Position numbers and translations under genes: made by a program
Shown: in pieces, positions 54,507-64,000 of the stretch
Position numbering within the stretch: position 1 is the stretch's first letter
Layout: each line of letters begins with the position of its first letter
Assembly (NCBI RefSeq): GCF_001484765.1
Contig: NZ_LLXO01000012.1
Span: 234,089 to 298,088, forward strand
Length of the DNA: 64,000 nucleotides
From: Entomohabitans teleogrylli
Lineage (GTDB): Bacteria > Pseudomonadota > Gammaproteobacteria > Enterobacterales > Enterobacteriaceae
Reading direction: 5' to 3'
The notes under the pieces: generated by a model
The model's database searches: none
Told to the model about the DNA's origin: nothing
The model's input: only the letters and a program-made list of their open reading frames with translations

Positions 54507-55808
54507 ATGGCTCTAACAGATATCAAAGTCAGAACAGCCAAGCCAACGGATAAGCAATACAAGCTGACTGATGGCAGTGGTATGCATCTTCTCGTCCACC
54601 CTAATGGTTCTAAGTACTGGCGTTTGCAGTACCGTTTTGACGGCAAGCAAAAGATGCTGGCACTTGGGGTTTACCCTGAAATCACACTGGCGGATGCCAG
54701 AGCACGTCGTGACGAAGCGCGTAAGCTGCTAGCGAATGGCGTCGATCCGGGAGACAAAAAGAAAAATGATAAGGTTGAGCAGAGTAAAGCTCGAACCTTC
54801 AAAGAGGTAGCGATCGAGTGGCATGGCACCAATAAAAAGTGGTCTGAAGATCATGCCCATCGTGTGCTAAAAAGTCTGGAAGATAATCTCTTCGCAGCGC
54901 TTGGTGAGCGTAACATCGCTGAGTTAAAAACTCGCGATTTATTAGCACCCATTAAAGCCGTAGAGATGTCTGGACGTCTTGAGGTTGCTGCCCGTCTTCA
55001 ACAGCGCACTACGGCCATCATGCGTTATGCAGTGCAAAGTGGGTTAATTGATTATAACCCGGCACAAGAGATGGCTGGGGCGGTTGCTTCCGGTAATCGA
55101 CAACATCGTCCGGCGCTGGAATTAAAGCGCATTCCTGAGTTACTACAGAAAATAGACAGCTACACCGGCAGGCCGCTAACCCGCTGGGCAACAGAACTCA
55201 CCCTGCTTATCTTTATTCGATCCAGTGAGCTGCGTTTTGCTCGCTGGTCAGAAATCGATTTTGAAACGTCAACGTGGACCATCCCGCCTGAGCGAGAGCC
55301 TATTCCTGATGTAAAACATTCTCAGCGAGGCTCAAAGATGCGTACACCGCATCTGGTGCCGCTTTCAAAGCAGGCGCTGGCGATCCTAAAGCAGATAAAA
55401 CAGTTCTGTGGCGAACATGAGCTGATTTTTATTGGCGATCATGATCCGCGTAAGCCAATGAGTGAAAATACCGTAAACAGTGCCCTACGCGTGATGGGTT
55501 ATGACACTAAAGTTGAGGTTTGCGGGCACGGCTTCCGCACAATGGCCTGTAGTTCGTTAATTGAGTCAGGGCTATGGTCGAAGGATGCGGTGGAAAGGCA
55601 GATGAGCCATATGGAACGCAATTCGGTGAGGGCGGCGTATATCCATAAAGCGGAACATCTGGATGAGCGCAAGTTGATGTTGCAGTGGTGGGCTGATTTT
55701 CTGGATGCGAACCGGGAGAAAGGGATTACGCCGTTTGACTATGCGAAGATCAACCGGGGAGCAGGTCAAAGGAGGAACATATCAAAAACAGGCAGATACA
55801 CAATTTAA
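54507..55808 (+). CDS. P4-type tyrosine integrase
   Basis: 433 residues. An N-terminal DUF4102-type arm-binding domain (MALTDIKVRTAKPTDKQYKL) is followed by a core-binding SAM-like domain and a C-terminal catalytic domain. Catalytic residues: first Arg in FIRSSELRFARWSE, the H-x-x-R box in CGHGFRTMACSSL, and the Tyr nucleophile in NSVRAAYIHKAEHLDE. It integrates an island at leuX, whose 3' end is 186 bp upstream. GAGGGGATAAGC precedes the ATG. It appears intact, so the island may still be mobile. Confidence 0.93.
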   Translation: MALTDIKVRTAKPTDKQYKLTDGSGMHLLVHPNGSKYWRLQYRFDGKQKMLALGVYPEITLADARARRDEARKLLANGVDPGDKKKNDKVEQSKARTFKEVAIEWHGTNKKWSEDHAHRVLKSLEDNLFAALGERNIAELKTRDLLAPIKAVEMSGRLEVAARLQQRTTAIMRYAVQSGLIDYNPAQEMAGAVASGNRQHRPALELKRIPELLQKIDSYTGRPLTRWATELTLLIFIRSSELRFARWSEIDFETSTWTIPPEREPIPDVKHSQRGSKMRTPHLVPLSKQALAILKQIKQFCGEHELIFIGDHDPRKPMSENTVNSALRVMGYDTKVEVCGHGFRTMACSSLIESGLWSKDAVERQMSHMERNSVRAAYIHKAEHLDERKLMLQWWADFLDANREKGITPFDYAKINRGAGQRRNISKTGRYTI

Positions 55809-55934
55809 ATTACAGTCTCTTTCATCGATTTTTGTCCATTATGATGACACTCTATATTCGTATTGAAATCACAGTAATATAGTGCATTTTTTAGTAATAT
55901 TTAACCTATTGATTATTTCAAGGAATAATGACCG

Positions 55935-57533
55935 TTGAAATTTGCACAAGCTCTCAGCATTCTCTCAAAGTCTTCACCGTATGCGGTCAGTACCGAGAGA
56001 GAGCACTATCAAGATCACCTCGTTGGATTCAAGAGATACATATACATCACGACAGATATAGAAGCGGATTTTAAAAAAGCACTCCTATCTGCTAAGTCCA
56101 ATCAAGTCATCTTCCTATGCGGAAGTAGTGGTGATGGCAAGTCTGAGATCTTGACGCAGTACAGCCAAAAGCACAAAGTGACTCATGACTTCCATTTGGA
56201 TGCGACTCACAGCTTCAATCCAAGCCAGACAGCCATTCAAGCTCTTGATCAAAGATTCACCCAGTTCAAGCAAAGTCATAAACCACTTGTTGTGGGTATT
56301 AACGTTGGTATGCTCGGCAATTATGCAGAAGAAGGTTCCAAAGAGCATAGCGACATCAAAAAGGTGCTCAGAGACTTTCTCTCTCGTAAGCGATCAGCAA
56401 TTCCAAAGCAGTACGTATTCTTGGATTTTGAAGACTATCCAAAATTCACCTTCAATGCTGAGGGCTGTGCATCAGACTTTGCAGAAAAATTTCTAAAAAG
56501 ATTGACAGCACAAACGCTTGAGAATCCTTTCTATGCGCTTTATGACAAAGAGCTCAAATCTCTAGGTCATACTCGCCTGACGGCAAACTATGCGCTGCTG
56601 AGTCGCCCTTCAGTTCAGGAATCTCTGATCGGCTTATTACTCAAAGCCCGTCTTATCAAAGATCAGTTCCTCACGGCCCGAGCGTTACTGGATTTCATTT
56701 TTCAGTTGCTCGCGGCGGATGGCTACTTGTTCGACAACTTGTTTGCAGGCAGTGATAACGAGCTGTTATCCCGTATACAGGGTTTTGACCCAAGTAATCT
56801 GCACACGCGCACCGTCGATGAGTTTGTGCTTCAGCATGAGCTGGGCATTGAAGATGAGCGTTTCAATGCGTTTAGATCTAAAATTAACGAGCTTGGTTTT
56901 TACGAGGTAACCAAAGCAACGTCTTTTCTTCGCCTTTTCTATTTGCTTCGGGGTGACAAAGAGCTCAGCAATGAGTTTGTAACGCCTATCCAAAACGAGT
57001 TCACAAACAATCTGGTAGAAACCTATGCATCTGTCTGGATGCGACATCGTGATTTCGATGGTTCAGGAAAGATGCGCAAACTGCTTGGCAGTTTCTACAA
57101 AGAAACGCTGATCGCAGCGCTTCACCGCTATTGTAATCGTCATGCCCCAACACTCGACAAAGACGAGTATTTAGTTTCTGAGCTTAATGGCTACAAAACG
57201 GCGGTGTCTCTTGAAGTTAAGGCCGATTTTTCAGCAATACAAAACAGTACACTCGAAAAAATAGGCACCTTCAATGTGTATCTGAAAGTCGATGAACAAT
57301 CGCTTAAGCCAATGCCAATTAGCGTCAAACTACTTGAGCTTTTGGTCAAGATTGGGCAGGGGTATCGCCCTAACAAGCACGACAAAAATGCTGTTTTGTT
57401 ACTTGATGAAGCATTGGAACAGATGCTGACAGTAGCTAAGCAAAAAGAGACCTTTTTTATTCTCAAGGGTGATAAGCGCTACAAAATCGTGAAAGAAGAA
57501 AGTGACTATTTTGAAGTGAGTGGTATGCACTAA
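55935..57533 (+). CDS. dptF: DptF, phosphorothioation-dependent restriction ATPase
   Basis: 532 residues from a TTG at 55935 with AAGGA 11 bases upstream; the ATG at 55928 is in another frame that stops early. It starts KFAQALSILSKSSPYAVSTE, the typical DptF opening. Walker A is at 63-70 (LCGSSGDGKSEIL), and a Walker B-like YVFLDFEDY lies near 155-165. DptF (DndF) belongs to the DndFGH restriction complex, which attacks DNA lacking sulfur in its backbone. It is clearly richer in A+T than the core genes, a sign of transfer. Its stop overlaps the dptG start by one base. Confidence 0.93.
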   Translation: MKFAQALSILSKSSPYAVSTEREHYQDHLVGFKRYIYITTDIEADFKKALLSAKSNQVIFLCGSSGDGKSEILTQYSQKHKVTHDFHLDATHSFNPSQTAIQALDQRFTQFKQSHKPLVVGINVGMLGNYAEEGSKEHSDIKKVLRDFLSRKRSAIPKQYVFLDFEDYPKFTFNAEGCASDFAEKFLKRLTAQTLENPFYALYDKELKSLGHTRLTANYALLSRPSVQESLIGLLLKARLIKDQFLTARALLDFIFQLLAADGYLFDNLFAGSDNELLSRIQGFDPSNLHTRTVDEFVLQHELGIEDERFNAFRSKINELGFYEVTKATSFLRLFYLLRGDKELSNEFVTPIQNEFTNNLVETYASVWMRHRDFDGSGKMRKLLGSFYKETLIAALHRYCNRHAPTLDKDEYLVSELNGYKTAVSLEVKADFSAIQNSTLEKIGTFNVYLKVDEQSLKPMPISVKLLELLVKIGQGYRPNKHDKNAVLLLDEALEQMLTVAKQKETFFILKGDKRYKIVKEESDYFEVSGMH

Positions 57534-58888
57534 TGACGACCGATAATTTCACATTACCGATAAAGGCCGGTTTGCCACAAACGGTAGCTGATAAGTTCCA
57601 AAATAAGAATACGTTGAGCAGTTACATTCCCATTCGTACGCAAGGCAATGATTTTGACTGGTCATCAGTCGTGGGCTTAGTCCTGCGTGGATTACTTTGT
57701 AAAAAAATAGAAAAGTACAATTACCAAGATTTTACTGCGGATTGCAAAAACAACTTACAAAAAAAATTGGGTGAAGAGGCATTTTGGAGTGTACTTGAAG
57801 ATATGTATTTCACTAATGAAAATATATTCTCGGTAACCCCTGAGTTTCTGTTGTTTAAGAGCCAGAAGAGTCAAGATAACAAGTACACGCGCGACATGCG
57901 AATGGCATCCTTGTTTATTAACTTACTTCAAGGACAGCAAATTGAACGATTTGAATCTAACTTGAACTTCCTCGAAGAGGAGTTTCTTAAAACGCTTTTA
58001 GACAAAACAGAGTCAGATCGCGACAAGGACTTCCAAGTGACCGAGTCACCATATTTGCCCTATATAGCAGAGGCGTTTAAACGTGACCTCGAGTTTTTAA
58101 CTGGTTATCCGAAATACCTGTTGGATGAGTTCGAGCGTTTCTTGGCATTCTATGGCTTTGCTTACACGGCTCAATTAAGCCTATCGTTGTCGGATTGGAA
58201 AACAGGTGAAGCCCCAACCGCGAAACCGCTGTATTTCATCATGGATCATGAGCGCGCCAGCAGTGAACGTATCCATATCAAAAAGCACGGTTACAAGCTT
58301 TTTAGCGAATCGTCTTTCAAGCTGTTTCCCTTCCTCTCTATGCTGGAAAATCTTCAACCAAACCCAGAAAAATTAAAAAAACCTTTGTGGCAATTGGCAA
58401 AGGATATTAAGAGTTCAGAGCGGAGTGATCTAGCTGGGTATATTGAAAATTACGCAAAAATGTTTCGCCACAACAGAAAACTTGAAACAGCAATACCTGA
58501 AAAAGCAGAAACCGCAATTGATTGGTTGGAATATGCTTTGAAGCTTGCTGAAGAACAGTTCAGAGACCCTAAAACCGACCGTCCGGGGACTATCAAAAAA
58601 TATATTAAAGCGGTTGAAGAAAACATGGCTACTGGCTTCGTGCAAGCTCGTGGTCGCTCTGGTCGGGTGTTAGTACTCACTCAAGACCACATTATTTTGC
58701 TTACTAACCTGGTGGTGGGTAAGGAAGAAAAGCTTCGCTTCCATGAGCTGATAATTGGCTTACAGCAAAGGGGGATTTTTGTTGATAAGCAGACAGAACA
58801 AGAGCTTATTAAGTTCTATGAGCGAATTGGCAACGTTGAACGCATGAGTGATAGTGGAGATGCAGTGTATGTGCGCAAAACAATTTGA
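57533..58888 (+). CDS. dptG: DptG, phosphorothioation-dependent restriction protein
   Basis: 451 residues, the usual DptG size, starting at TAATG overlapping the dptF stop. No enzymatic motif is recognised. The protein is largely helical, and SGRVLVLTQDHIILLTNLVV near the C-terminus resembles a winged-helix region. Known DptG (DndG) proteins are needed for restriction but have no assigned reaction; a bridging role between the two ATPases is possible. Its end overlaps the start of dptH. Confidence 0.92.
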   Translation: MTTDNFTLPIKAGLPQTVADKFQNKNTLSSYIPIRTQGNDFDWSSVVGLVLRGLLCKKIEKYNYQDFTADCKNNLQKKLGEEAFWSVLEDMYFTNENIFSVTPEFLLFKSQKSQDNKYTRDMRMASLFINLLQGQQIERFESNLNFLEEEFLKTLLDKTESDRDKDFQVTESPYLPYIAEAFKRDLEFLTGYPKYLLDEFERFLAFYGFAYTAQLSLSLSDWKTGEAPTAKPLYFIMDHERASSERIHIKKHGYKLFSESSFKLFPFLSMLENLQPNPEKLKKPLWQLAKDIKSSERSDLAGYIENYAKMFRHNRKLETAIPEKAETAIDWLEYALKLAEEQFRDPKTDRPGTIKKYIKAVEENMATGFVQARGRSGRVLVLTQDHIILLTNLVVGKEEKLRFHELIIGLQQRGIFVDKQTEQELIKFYERIGNVERMSDSGDAVYVRKTI

Positions 58889-61800
58889 ATCGTTTCTGGT
58901 TGAGCAGTTTTTACTGCACGCGAAAGGAAACATCCGCGCAGGCTATCGCTACCAGTTTAACTCTCCTGACCATGCTAATAGTCAGCGACTTTTCGATGCG
59001 CTCTTAGCGCGAAAAGGAGGAGAGAGCGAAGATCGCAATGGTGTAGCGCTGAGCTATTTAGACCTAGAAGACTGCAAAGTGGTGCCAGTGCTTCATAGCG
59101 AAGATGCGTGTGAAACGGGCTTTACCGAAAACTACATCTCTAATTTGCGTGACGAAATAGCAAGCCAGGAAGGTCCGTTGAAGGGCTGTGCACTGGTGGT
59201 GATTCACAATAGTCGCCTAGATACTCTCATCAACTCGGCGGAAGATCTTGGCCAGTCTGGCCAGGTGTGGAGTCCAGGGAACATCAAATGCGCTCTTGGT
59301 GGCTTTATTGAGCAATCTGACAAATCTCGAGACGTTTCGCTTTGCCTTTTGGACGACCAATTTGACGCGATTTTGGAAGATGGTGCGACCATGTTCGGTT
59401 TCGAGTCTTTATACAAGGCAGTTGAGGATGGCGAGCTGTGTTTCAGCGAGCTAGGCATGTTTGAGGATCCTTTTGTTGCTGAGTTATCGGGCAATAAAAA
59501 ACAGATCAAACAGCGCCTAGAAGAAAACCGTACGCTTTACCAAGAGTTGTCGTTTGAAGTAGAGCATTTTGGTCAGCAACTCGAAGAAAGGCTGAAAGGC
59601 TTTAGTAGTAGGTTTATCAAAGAACATTTTTCTGACGATGGTTGGAAAGATGTGGAGTTTGAAACTTATCGAGAAGAGATCAAAAGGAATAAGATTCAGA
59701 ACCTTAAGCATGAAGGTGAAGACGAGACCAATAATGCGCAAGTGATTGGTCGCTACCCAAAAGAAACTAAAGCAGGATTGCGTGACCGTCACTTGATTAT
59801 TGCACTGGAAGAAGGGCAAAGTGAGTTTGAACTTAAACTGAGCTTTTCTGGCATCAGCGATTTAAGAAAAGAGCAGTTTAAAGTCTCGCCAGCGAATGCA
59901 CTTGGCAAACAAGAAGTCATCAGCACGCGCCTAACTAGTAAAGGGGCAAACGCTACTCTAGCAGCTAGTTATGCCAATGAGCCTTTGTTTTTCACGCTAG
60001 CATTGAAGCGTGACAATACCTCTGAACACCATAACTTCCGTTGCTTGGTTGTCAGAAAAGGCGAGTTTCACCTCGAGGCATTCAAAAACATTTTCGCCGT
60101 TGAGCCTTCAAAAAAACGCCTTACCTTGAAAACGGTAGACAACAGCTTGGTTATTAACCCGGCGCTAACTGCAAACCGAAGCCTAGATGATGTCGGTGAA
60201 GTGGTTGACCGCGCAGAATTTGGTGTTGTCGATTTTGAATCTTTGGCCAACGAGTCAGAAGAAATCAGCTTTGTGGTGAAATCAGGTGATAATTCCCTGA
60301 CATTTTATATTGAGGGTGAACAGGTAGAAAGCAGCCTGTCCTTCCCATTGCTGCTTAACCAATCTCGCTTCCACAAATTGTTTGACGATCACGTGTTTGG
60401 CGAGCTTTATCCGAGTAAAGACGTTGTCGCGATCGATCATAGTGAATTTCGCGTCATGGAGCCGCGCATTAGCCTACTTCGTTGGGAAGAGTGTTTCGTT
60501 CAGCAAAAGCAAGTCTACCTAGCGGAATCCAACAGCATGGCGTTGGAACAGTTAAGGTCTATTGATGACGGTCTTCACTCAGCATACCAAGCACTGTTTG
60601 ACTATCTAGCGAGCCGACGAACAACTATTTCGTTGGTTTCGTGGGGGCCTATATTTACGGCACTCGTGAAAGCGACCGTGGATGCATTCCTTGATTATTT
60701 CAACGCGATCCCAACTGGTGGCATGCTTACCAAAGAGCAAAAGCTTGTGATGCAAATCGGTTTGGTTCGCGAGAATGGTGAAGAATATTACTCGCCATTC
60801 CACCCAATGGTGTTGGCTTACTACTTAAATCTTTGTAATGAAATGCAAAAAGATGACAGCTTTGCTGACTTGCCATCTGTCACGTTCAATCGCTTGGGGC
60901 CAAGTGGACTGCTTCCGTATGTCTATCATCCCAAGCATGGGTTTGCCTACAACCAGCAAGTAACAGAAAACGGGTTTTGGGTTAAAAGTGTCCCTCACCA
61001 GAAAAGTTGTCTGAAGTTCGTTCGCAAGCTGGTTAAAGAAAAGATCAACGAGTTCCAAAAAGCGTTTCTCCACTTGTTTACCGGCTCAGAGAAGAGTGTG
61101 TTGGTGAATGCCGTGAATCAAGATCGTGCAGAAGAGTTATTCCTCGGTTTGGTTGACTATGTAAAAGATAACCTCGATAAAGCGGCATCAATTCATGTCA
61201 ACCTCTACGATGATGAGCTGGTTTTCAATGCATTTGACCAGTTTGCAGAAACGTTCAATTACGAAGAATTAAAGTCTTGGTTGGAATTGGACCGAGAGAA
61301 AGTGCGAGAAAATGCCGACACCATTATCGATATTCTGCGAACCCGGCTAACTTACAGCAAGTTTACCAATGCTCAAAGTGAACGCGAAGGGCAAGCCTAC
61401 TCGCACCTGTCTTTTTTCAGAAACAACGACAACGTGAAGTTAACGACCTTGAGCGTTGACGACATGCCTAGTGGTATTGCGTGTGATGGTCTGCTGACGG
61501 GCGACGCTTCTAAAAGTGATGAAGGCTCATACTTCACTGCATTTGGTTTGCAAAACGTTCAATATAGTAACCAACCACACTTGGAAATAGCGAAGTATGT
61601 TGGCTCGTTAATAGAACCAGCATTTAAGCCCAGCACACAATACACGGGGGCCAATGCTCCTGCTCTTGCGGTCAGTGAAGACTTTAAATCTCTGCTAGCG
61701 CGCTCTTATGACAGCTCGATTTGGACCACCATCATCGACCCGAAAGTGACGCTAGACTTCTTCCACGCCAATCAATGTATCGTGCTTATTCATTATTCTG

Positions 61801-63920
61801 ATCAGTACACCAGCTCAGCCAGCTACGATGCGATAACCGTGACGGCACAGCGTGGTTTGTTCGAAAGGGTGGTTGCACAAAGTGGCGGCAAGCAGATTAA
61901 CGAGTTCAATGCCTTCAATGGTGATTGGCTACTGAAGATGTTGACTTGCAACGACACCATTCGCAAAGAGCGAACTGGCATTATCGGCGCCTATAAATTT
62001 GCGACGTGTCTGGTGCACCAATCTGATATCACCTGGGTTCCGCTCTCAGTTGGTGAAATGATCCGCGTGTCGGGTAACATCGGCCTGAAAATGACCGACA
62101 GTGACTTCTCACGCAATGTGCAGAGATATAAAAAAGGCGCGATTTCAGATGATATACTGCTGGTGGGCTTTAAAGAGGGTAACCTTTATTTGCTTCCTGT
62201 CGAAGTGAAAACAGGCTCCACGCCAGACTACAAAAAAGCAGTACAGCAAGCGAATGAGCTTCGCCGCTATCTAACAGAGCTTTTGAGCGACGAGACACTG
62301 GCGTCGAAGCTATACCGAGGCTTGTTTATCCGCCAAGTGTTGATGCAAATCGACAAATACCGTCTGTACAACGTATTCAGCAATGACTATTTCGAAGCCC
62401 TGCTGGCAGAGAAAGAAGAGTGGCTACGCGGTAACTACGCGATTGCGGAGCTTGAGAACTATCCAGCAGGTCTAGTGGTTAGCCACCTTGAAAGCGGAAG
62501 CTGTTTCGAACCTGGCTATAACATGCAGGATGGCGTGTTGAAGGTTGACCTTCCTATGTCTTTGCTGCCTTCACTGGTGCAACACCCGCTTCAAGTATTA
62601 ATGAACGAAAAGGACATCGCACAGATCTGCCATGTGCCGGCGGAGTATATGTTGGTGGGGCAGACAGCTTTGAAAAAAAGAGAGTCGCTCGTTCCATTAG
62701 ACGTTGTGGTCGATAAGCCAGAGGATTTAAAACCGAACCTCCAAACAGAGGAGCCGTCAAAGTTAGCTGCAGAGCCAACCCCAGATTATGCGAGTGAATG
62801 CCGAGTTGAAATTGGTCAGAATACGCTTACCGGCGAAAAAGTTTTCTGGGAGTACGGGCACAAGGATTTAGCAAACCGTCACCTGATCATTTTTGGTAGC
62901 TCAGGGCAGGGTAAGACCTACTGTATACAAGGTTTGTTGATGAGCTTGGCCGATGCTCAAATTCGGTCGCTGGTGATTGATTATACAAACGGATTCTTGC
63001 CGAATCACCTTGAGCCGGAGTTTATTGAACGAACAAATCCTAAATCCAATATTCTTTGTAATGAGCCATTTGGTATGTCGCCATTTAGAGCTCAAAAGCA
63101 AGATTTTGGCGGGATTTTTCTCGAAGAGAAGCCTCATATGGTGGCTGGAAGGGTAGCCTCTGTTTTTAACAAGGTATATTCGACAATTGGCGAGCGCCAG
63201 ATCGCAGTGCTCAATGAAGTGATTGAATCTGGTGTCCAACGATATGGTAGTGCTTATAGCTTACAGAATATGTTGGATGACCTAAACGAGGAAGAAACTG
63301 CAGGACCAGCACTTGCAAGCAAGCTGGCTCCTCTTGTTAAGTCTAACTTGTTTTCATCTGACAGTGATAAAAGTTGGAATGATGTGTTTGAGAGTGAACA
63401 TCACCGCTCAACAATTATGCAACTTGCGTCGCTTAACCACGATATTTCAATGCTTTGTACTGAGTTTTTACTTTGGGATCTATACTCCTACGCATGTAGT
63501 TACGGTAGTAAGGAAAAACCGATTCCTATTGTATTGGATGAAGTGCAGAACCTCGATCATCGCCTGGAGAGCCCATTGGGCAAAATGTTAACGGAAGGAC
63601 GCAAGTTTGGGGTATCCCTAATTCTGGCGACTCAAACGCTAAGTATGCTGCGTAAAGATGAGCAAGATCGTTTATTCCAGGCGTGTCACAAGCTGATTTT
63701 TGCACCAGCAAAAACAGAGACAAAGACGTACGCGAAAATTCTTGAACTGAGCATGCCAGGTACAAAGCAGGCTGAGTGGGAAAAGCAACTAGGAGACCTA
63801 TCCAAAGGACAGTGTTTATCAGTTGGCTACCATTTGGATAACGGTCAGTTGAAGATGAGTGTTAAGAAAGTGAAGGTTTCCTCCATGTTATCCCGCCTGA
63901 ACAATTCTAAGGTGTATTAG
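58869..63920 (+). CDS. dptH: DptH, phosphorothioation-dependent restriction translocase/nuclease candidate
   Basis: About 1683 residues from the ATG at 58869 (MCAKQFESFLVEQFLLHAKG), which has GGAG nine bases upstream; a GTG at 58848 adds seven residues. The C-terminal third is a HerA/FtsK-type ATPase: Walker A near 1343-1350 (IIFGSSGQGKTYCIQ) and Walker B near 1554-1560 (PIPIVLDEVQNLDH). Around 1094-1114 is a PD-(D/E)xK-like pattern (DDILLVGF, then LPVEVKTGS), a possible nuclease centre. DptH (DndH) is the largest subunit of the DndFGH complex. It overlaps the end of dptG by 20 bp. The frame is intact. Confidence 0.93.
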   Translation: MCAKQFESFLVEQFLLHAKGNIRAGYRYQFNSPDHANSQRLFDALLARKGGESEDRNGVALSYLDLEDCKVVPVLHSEDACETGFTENYISNLRDEIASQEGPLKGCALVVIHNSRLDTLINSAEDLGQSGQVWSPGNIKCALGGFIEQSDKSRDVSLCLLDDQFDAILEDGATMFGFESLYKAVEDGELCFSELGMFEDPFVAELSGNKKQIKQRLEENRTLYQELSFEVEHFGQQLEERLKGFSSRFIKEHFSDDGWKDVEFETYREEIKRNKIQNLKHEGEDETNNAQVIGRYPKETKAGLRDRHLIIALEEGQSEFELKLSFSGISDLRKEQFKVSPANALGKQEVISTRLTSKGANATLAASYANEPLFFTLALKRDNTSEHHNFRCLVVRKGEFHLEAFKNIFAVEPSKKRLTLKTVDNSLVINPALTANRSLDDVGEVVDRAEFGVVDFESLANESEEISFVVKSGDNSLTFYIEGEQVESSLSFPLLLNQSRFHKLFDDHVFGELYPSKDVVAIDHSEFRVMEPRISLLRWEECFVQQKQVYLAESNSMALEQLRSIDDGLHSAYQALFDYLASRRTTISLVSWGPIFTALVKATVDAFLDYFNAIPTGGMLTKEQKLVMQIGLVRENGEEYYSPFHPMVLAYYLNLCNEMQKDDSFADLPSVTFNRLGPSGLLPYVYHPKHGFAYNQQVTENGFWVKSVPHQKSCLKFVRKLVKEKINEFQKAFLHLFTGSEKSVLVNAVNQDRAEELFLGLVDYVKDNLDKAASIHVNLYDDELVFNAFDQFAETFNYEELKSWLELDREKVRENADTIIDILRTRLTYSKFTNAQSEREGQAYSHLSFFRNNDNVKLTTLSVDDMPSGIACDGLLTGDASKSDEGSYFTAFGLQNVQYSNQPHLEIAKYVGSLIEPAFKPSTQYTGANAPALAVSEDFKSLLARSYDSSIWTTIIDPKVTLDFFHANQCIVLIHYSDQYTSSASYDAITVTAQRGLFERVVAQSGGKQINEFNAFNGDWLLKMLTCNDTIRKERTGIIGAYKFATCLVHQSDITWVPLSVGEMIRVSGNIGLKMTDSDFSRNVQRYKKGAISDDILLVGFKEGNLYLLPVEVKTGSTPDYKKAVQQANELRRYLTELLSDETLASKLYRGLFIRQVLMQIDKYRLYNVFSNDYFEALLAEKEEWLRGNYAIAELENYPAGLVVSHLESGSCFEPGYNMQDGVLKVDLPMSLLPSLVQHPLQVLMNEKDIAQICHVPAEYMLVGQTALKKRESLVPLDVVVDKPEDLKPNLQTEEPSKLAAEPTPDYASECRVEIGQNTLTGEKVFWEYGHKDLANRHLIIFGSSGQGKTYCIQGLLMSLADAQIRSLVIDYTNGFLPNHLEPEFIERTNPKSNILCNEPFGMSPFRAQKQDFGGIFLEEKPHMVAGRVASVFNKVYSTIGERQIAVLNEVIESGVQRYGSAYSLQNMLDDLNEEETAGPALASKLAPLVKSNLFSSDSDKSWNDVFESEHHRSTIMQLASLNHDISMLCTEFLLWDLYSYACSYGSKEKPIPIVLDEVQNLDHRLESPLGKMLTEGRKFGVSLILATQTLSMLRKDEQDRLFQACHKLIFAPAKTETKTYAKILELSMPGTKQAEWEKQLGDLSKGQCLSVGYHLDNGQLKMSVKKVKVSSMLSRLNNSKVY

Positions 63921-64000
63921 TCGCGACTTGATCTGACATATGACCTTGAAAGGTTGTAAGCGTCATCTCAGTACCGTCTGGCTCAGAAACCACGATCCTG
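63907..64000 (-). CDS. Minus-strand reading frame open to the window edge
   Basis: 30 codons ending ...FQGHMSDQVATNTP with a TAG at 63909-63907, overlapping the last 14 bases of dptH. It is open at the right edge. It could be the 3' end of a gene convergent with dptFGH, perhaps of the Dnd modification set, but the stretch is too short to identify and may be chance. Confidence 0.3.
   Translation of the reverse strand, partial: RIVVSEPDGTEMTLTTFQGHMSDQVATNTP

Noticed and set aside
55928..56080. ATG start in another frame before dptF
   Set aside because: The frame stops after about 50 codons and lacks DptF resemblance; the TTG start at 55935 gives the family N-terminus.

Overview
This is a high-GC enterobacterial chromosome segment (Enterobacteriaceae; Klebsiella/Enterobacter-like in base composition, genus not decidable from the window). 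It follows the conserved E. coli order mpl-yjgA-pmbA-cybC ... treRBC-nrdDG ... ridA-pyrIB-yjgK-argI-rraB-miaE-yjgMN-valS-holC-pepA-lptFG-yjgR-ahr-leuX. Into this backbone are inserted several accessory blocks.

Region 1 (1-3.6 kb) holds the mpl 3' end, darP, pmbA/tldE, cybC and a lone mdcG-like gene whose usual catalytic Asp pair is not conserved. Region 2 (3.6-12.9 kb) is a catabolic operon of the poorly understood EF_0829-EF_0839 type. It encodes a stand-alone PRD protein, an SFCGS-family protein, DUF4312, two membrane proteins (DUF4311, DUF4310), a metallo-deacetylase, a DgaE-like PLP ammonia lyase and a KDGP aldolase. A periplasmic lactonase and a large PRD/EIIB/EIIA regulator follow. A CRP site and a perfect 22-bp palindrome lie in front. 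The chemistry suggests an amino-sugar acid (glucosaminate-like, perhaps N-acylated) split to pyruvate and glyceraldehyde 3-phosphate, fed by a transporter of unknown type.

Region 3 (13.0-22.3 kb) has a worn toxin/antitoxin pair, a NapH/YccM-like 4Fe-4S membrane protein, nrdG-nrdD with two FNR sites 31 bp apart, and treC-treB-treR with a perfect TreR operator. Region 4 (22.4-30.8 kb) is the most unusual block: an AT-rich spacer, then vWA protein, PP2C phosphatase, Ser/Thr kinase and two large paralogous membrane proteins, each with two TonB-C-like domains, in one tight operon. It looks like a phospho-signalling module joined to an envelope apparatus.

Region 5 (30.8-54 kb) is mostly core: ridA, the pyrLBI attenuated operon, yjgK, argI with tandem ARG boxes, rraB, miaE, an unknown membrane protein, yjgM, yjgN with an M48 peptidase, valS-holC-pepA, divergent lptFG and yjgR. 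In place of the E. coli idn genes there is a single-chain dihydroxyacetone kinase; ahr and a roxA-type L16 hydroxylase gene follow.

Region 6 (54.2-64 kb) is the left end of a genomic island at tRNA-Leu (leuX): a P4-type integrase followed by dptFGH, the restriction half of a Dnd DNA-phosphorothioation system. The sequence is visibly richer in A+T than the backbone. The modification genes (dndBCDE) are not in the window and are expected beyond its right edge; a minus-strand reading frame open to the edge overlaps the end of dptH.
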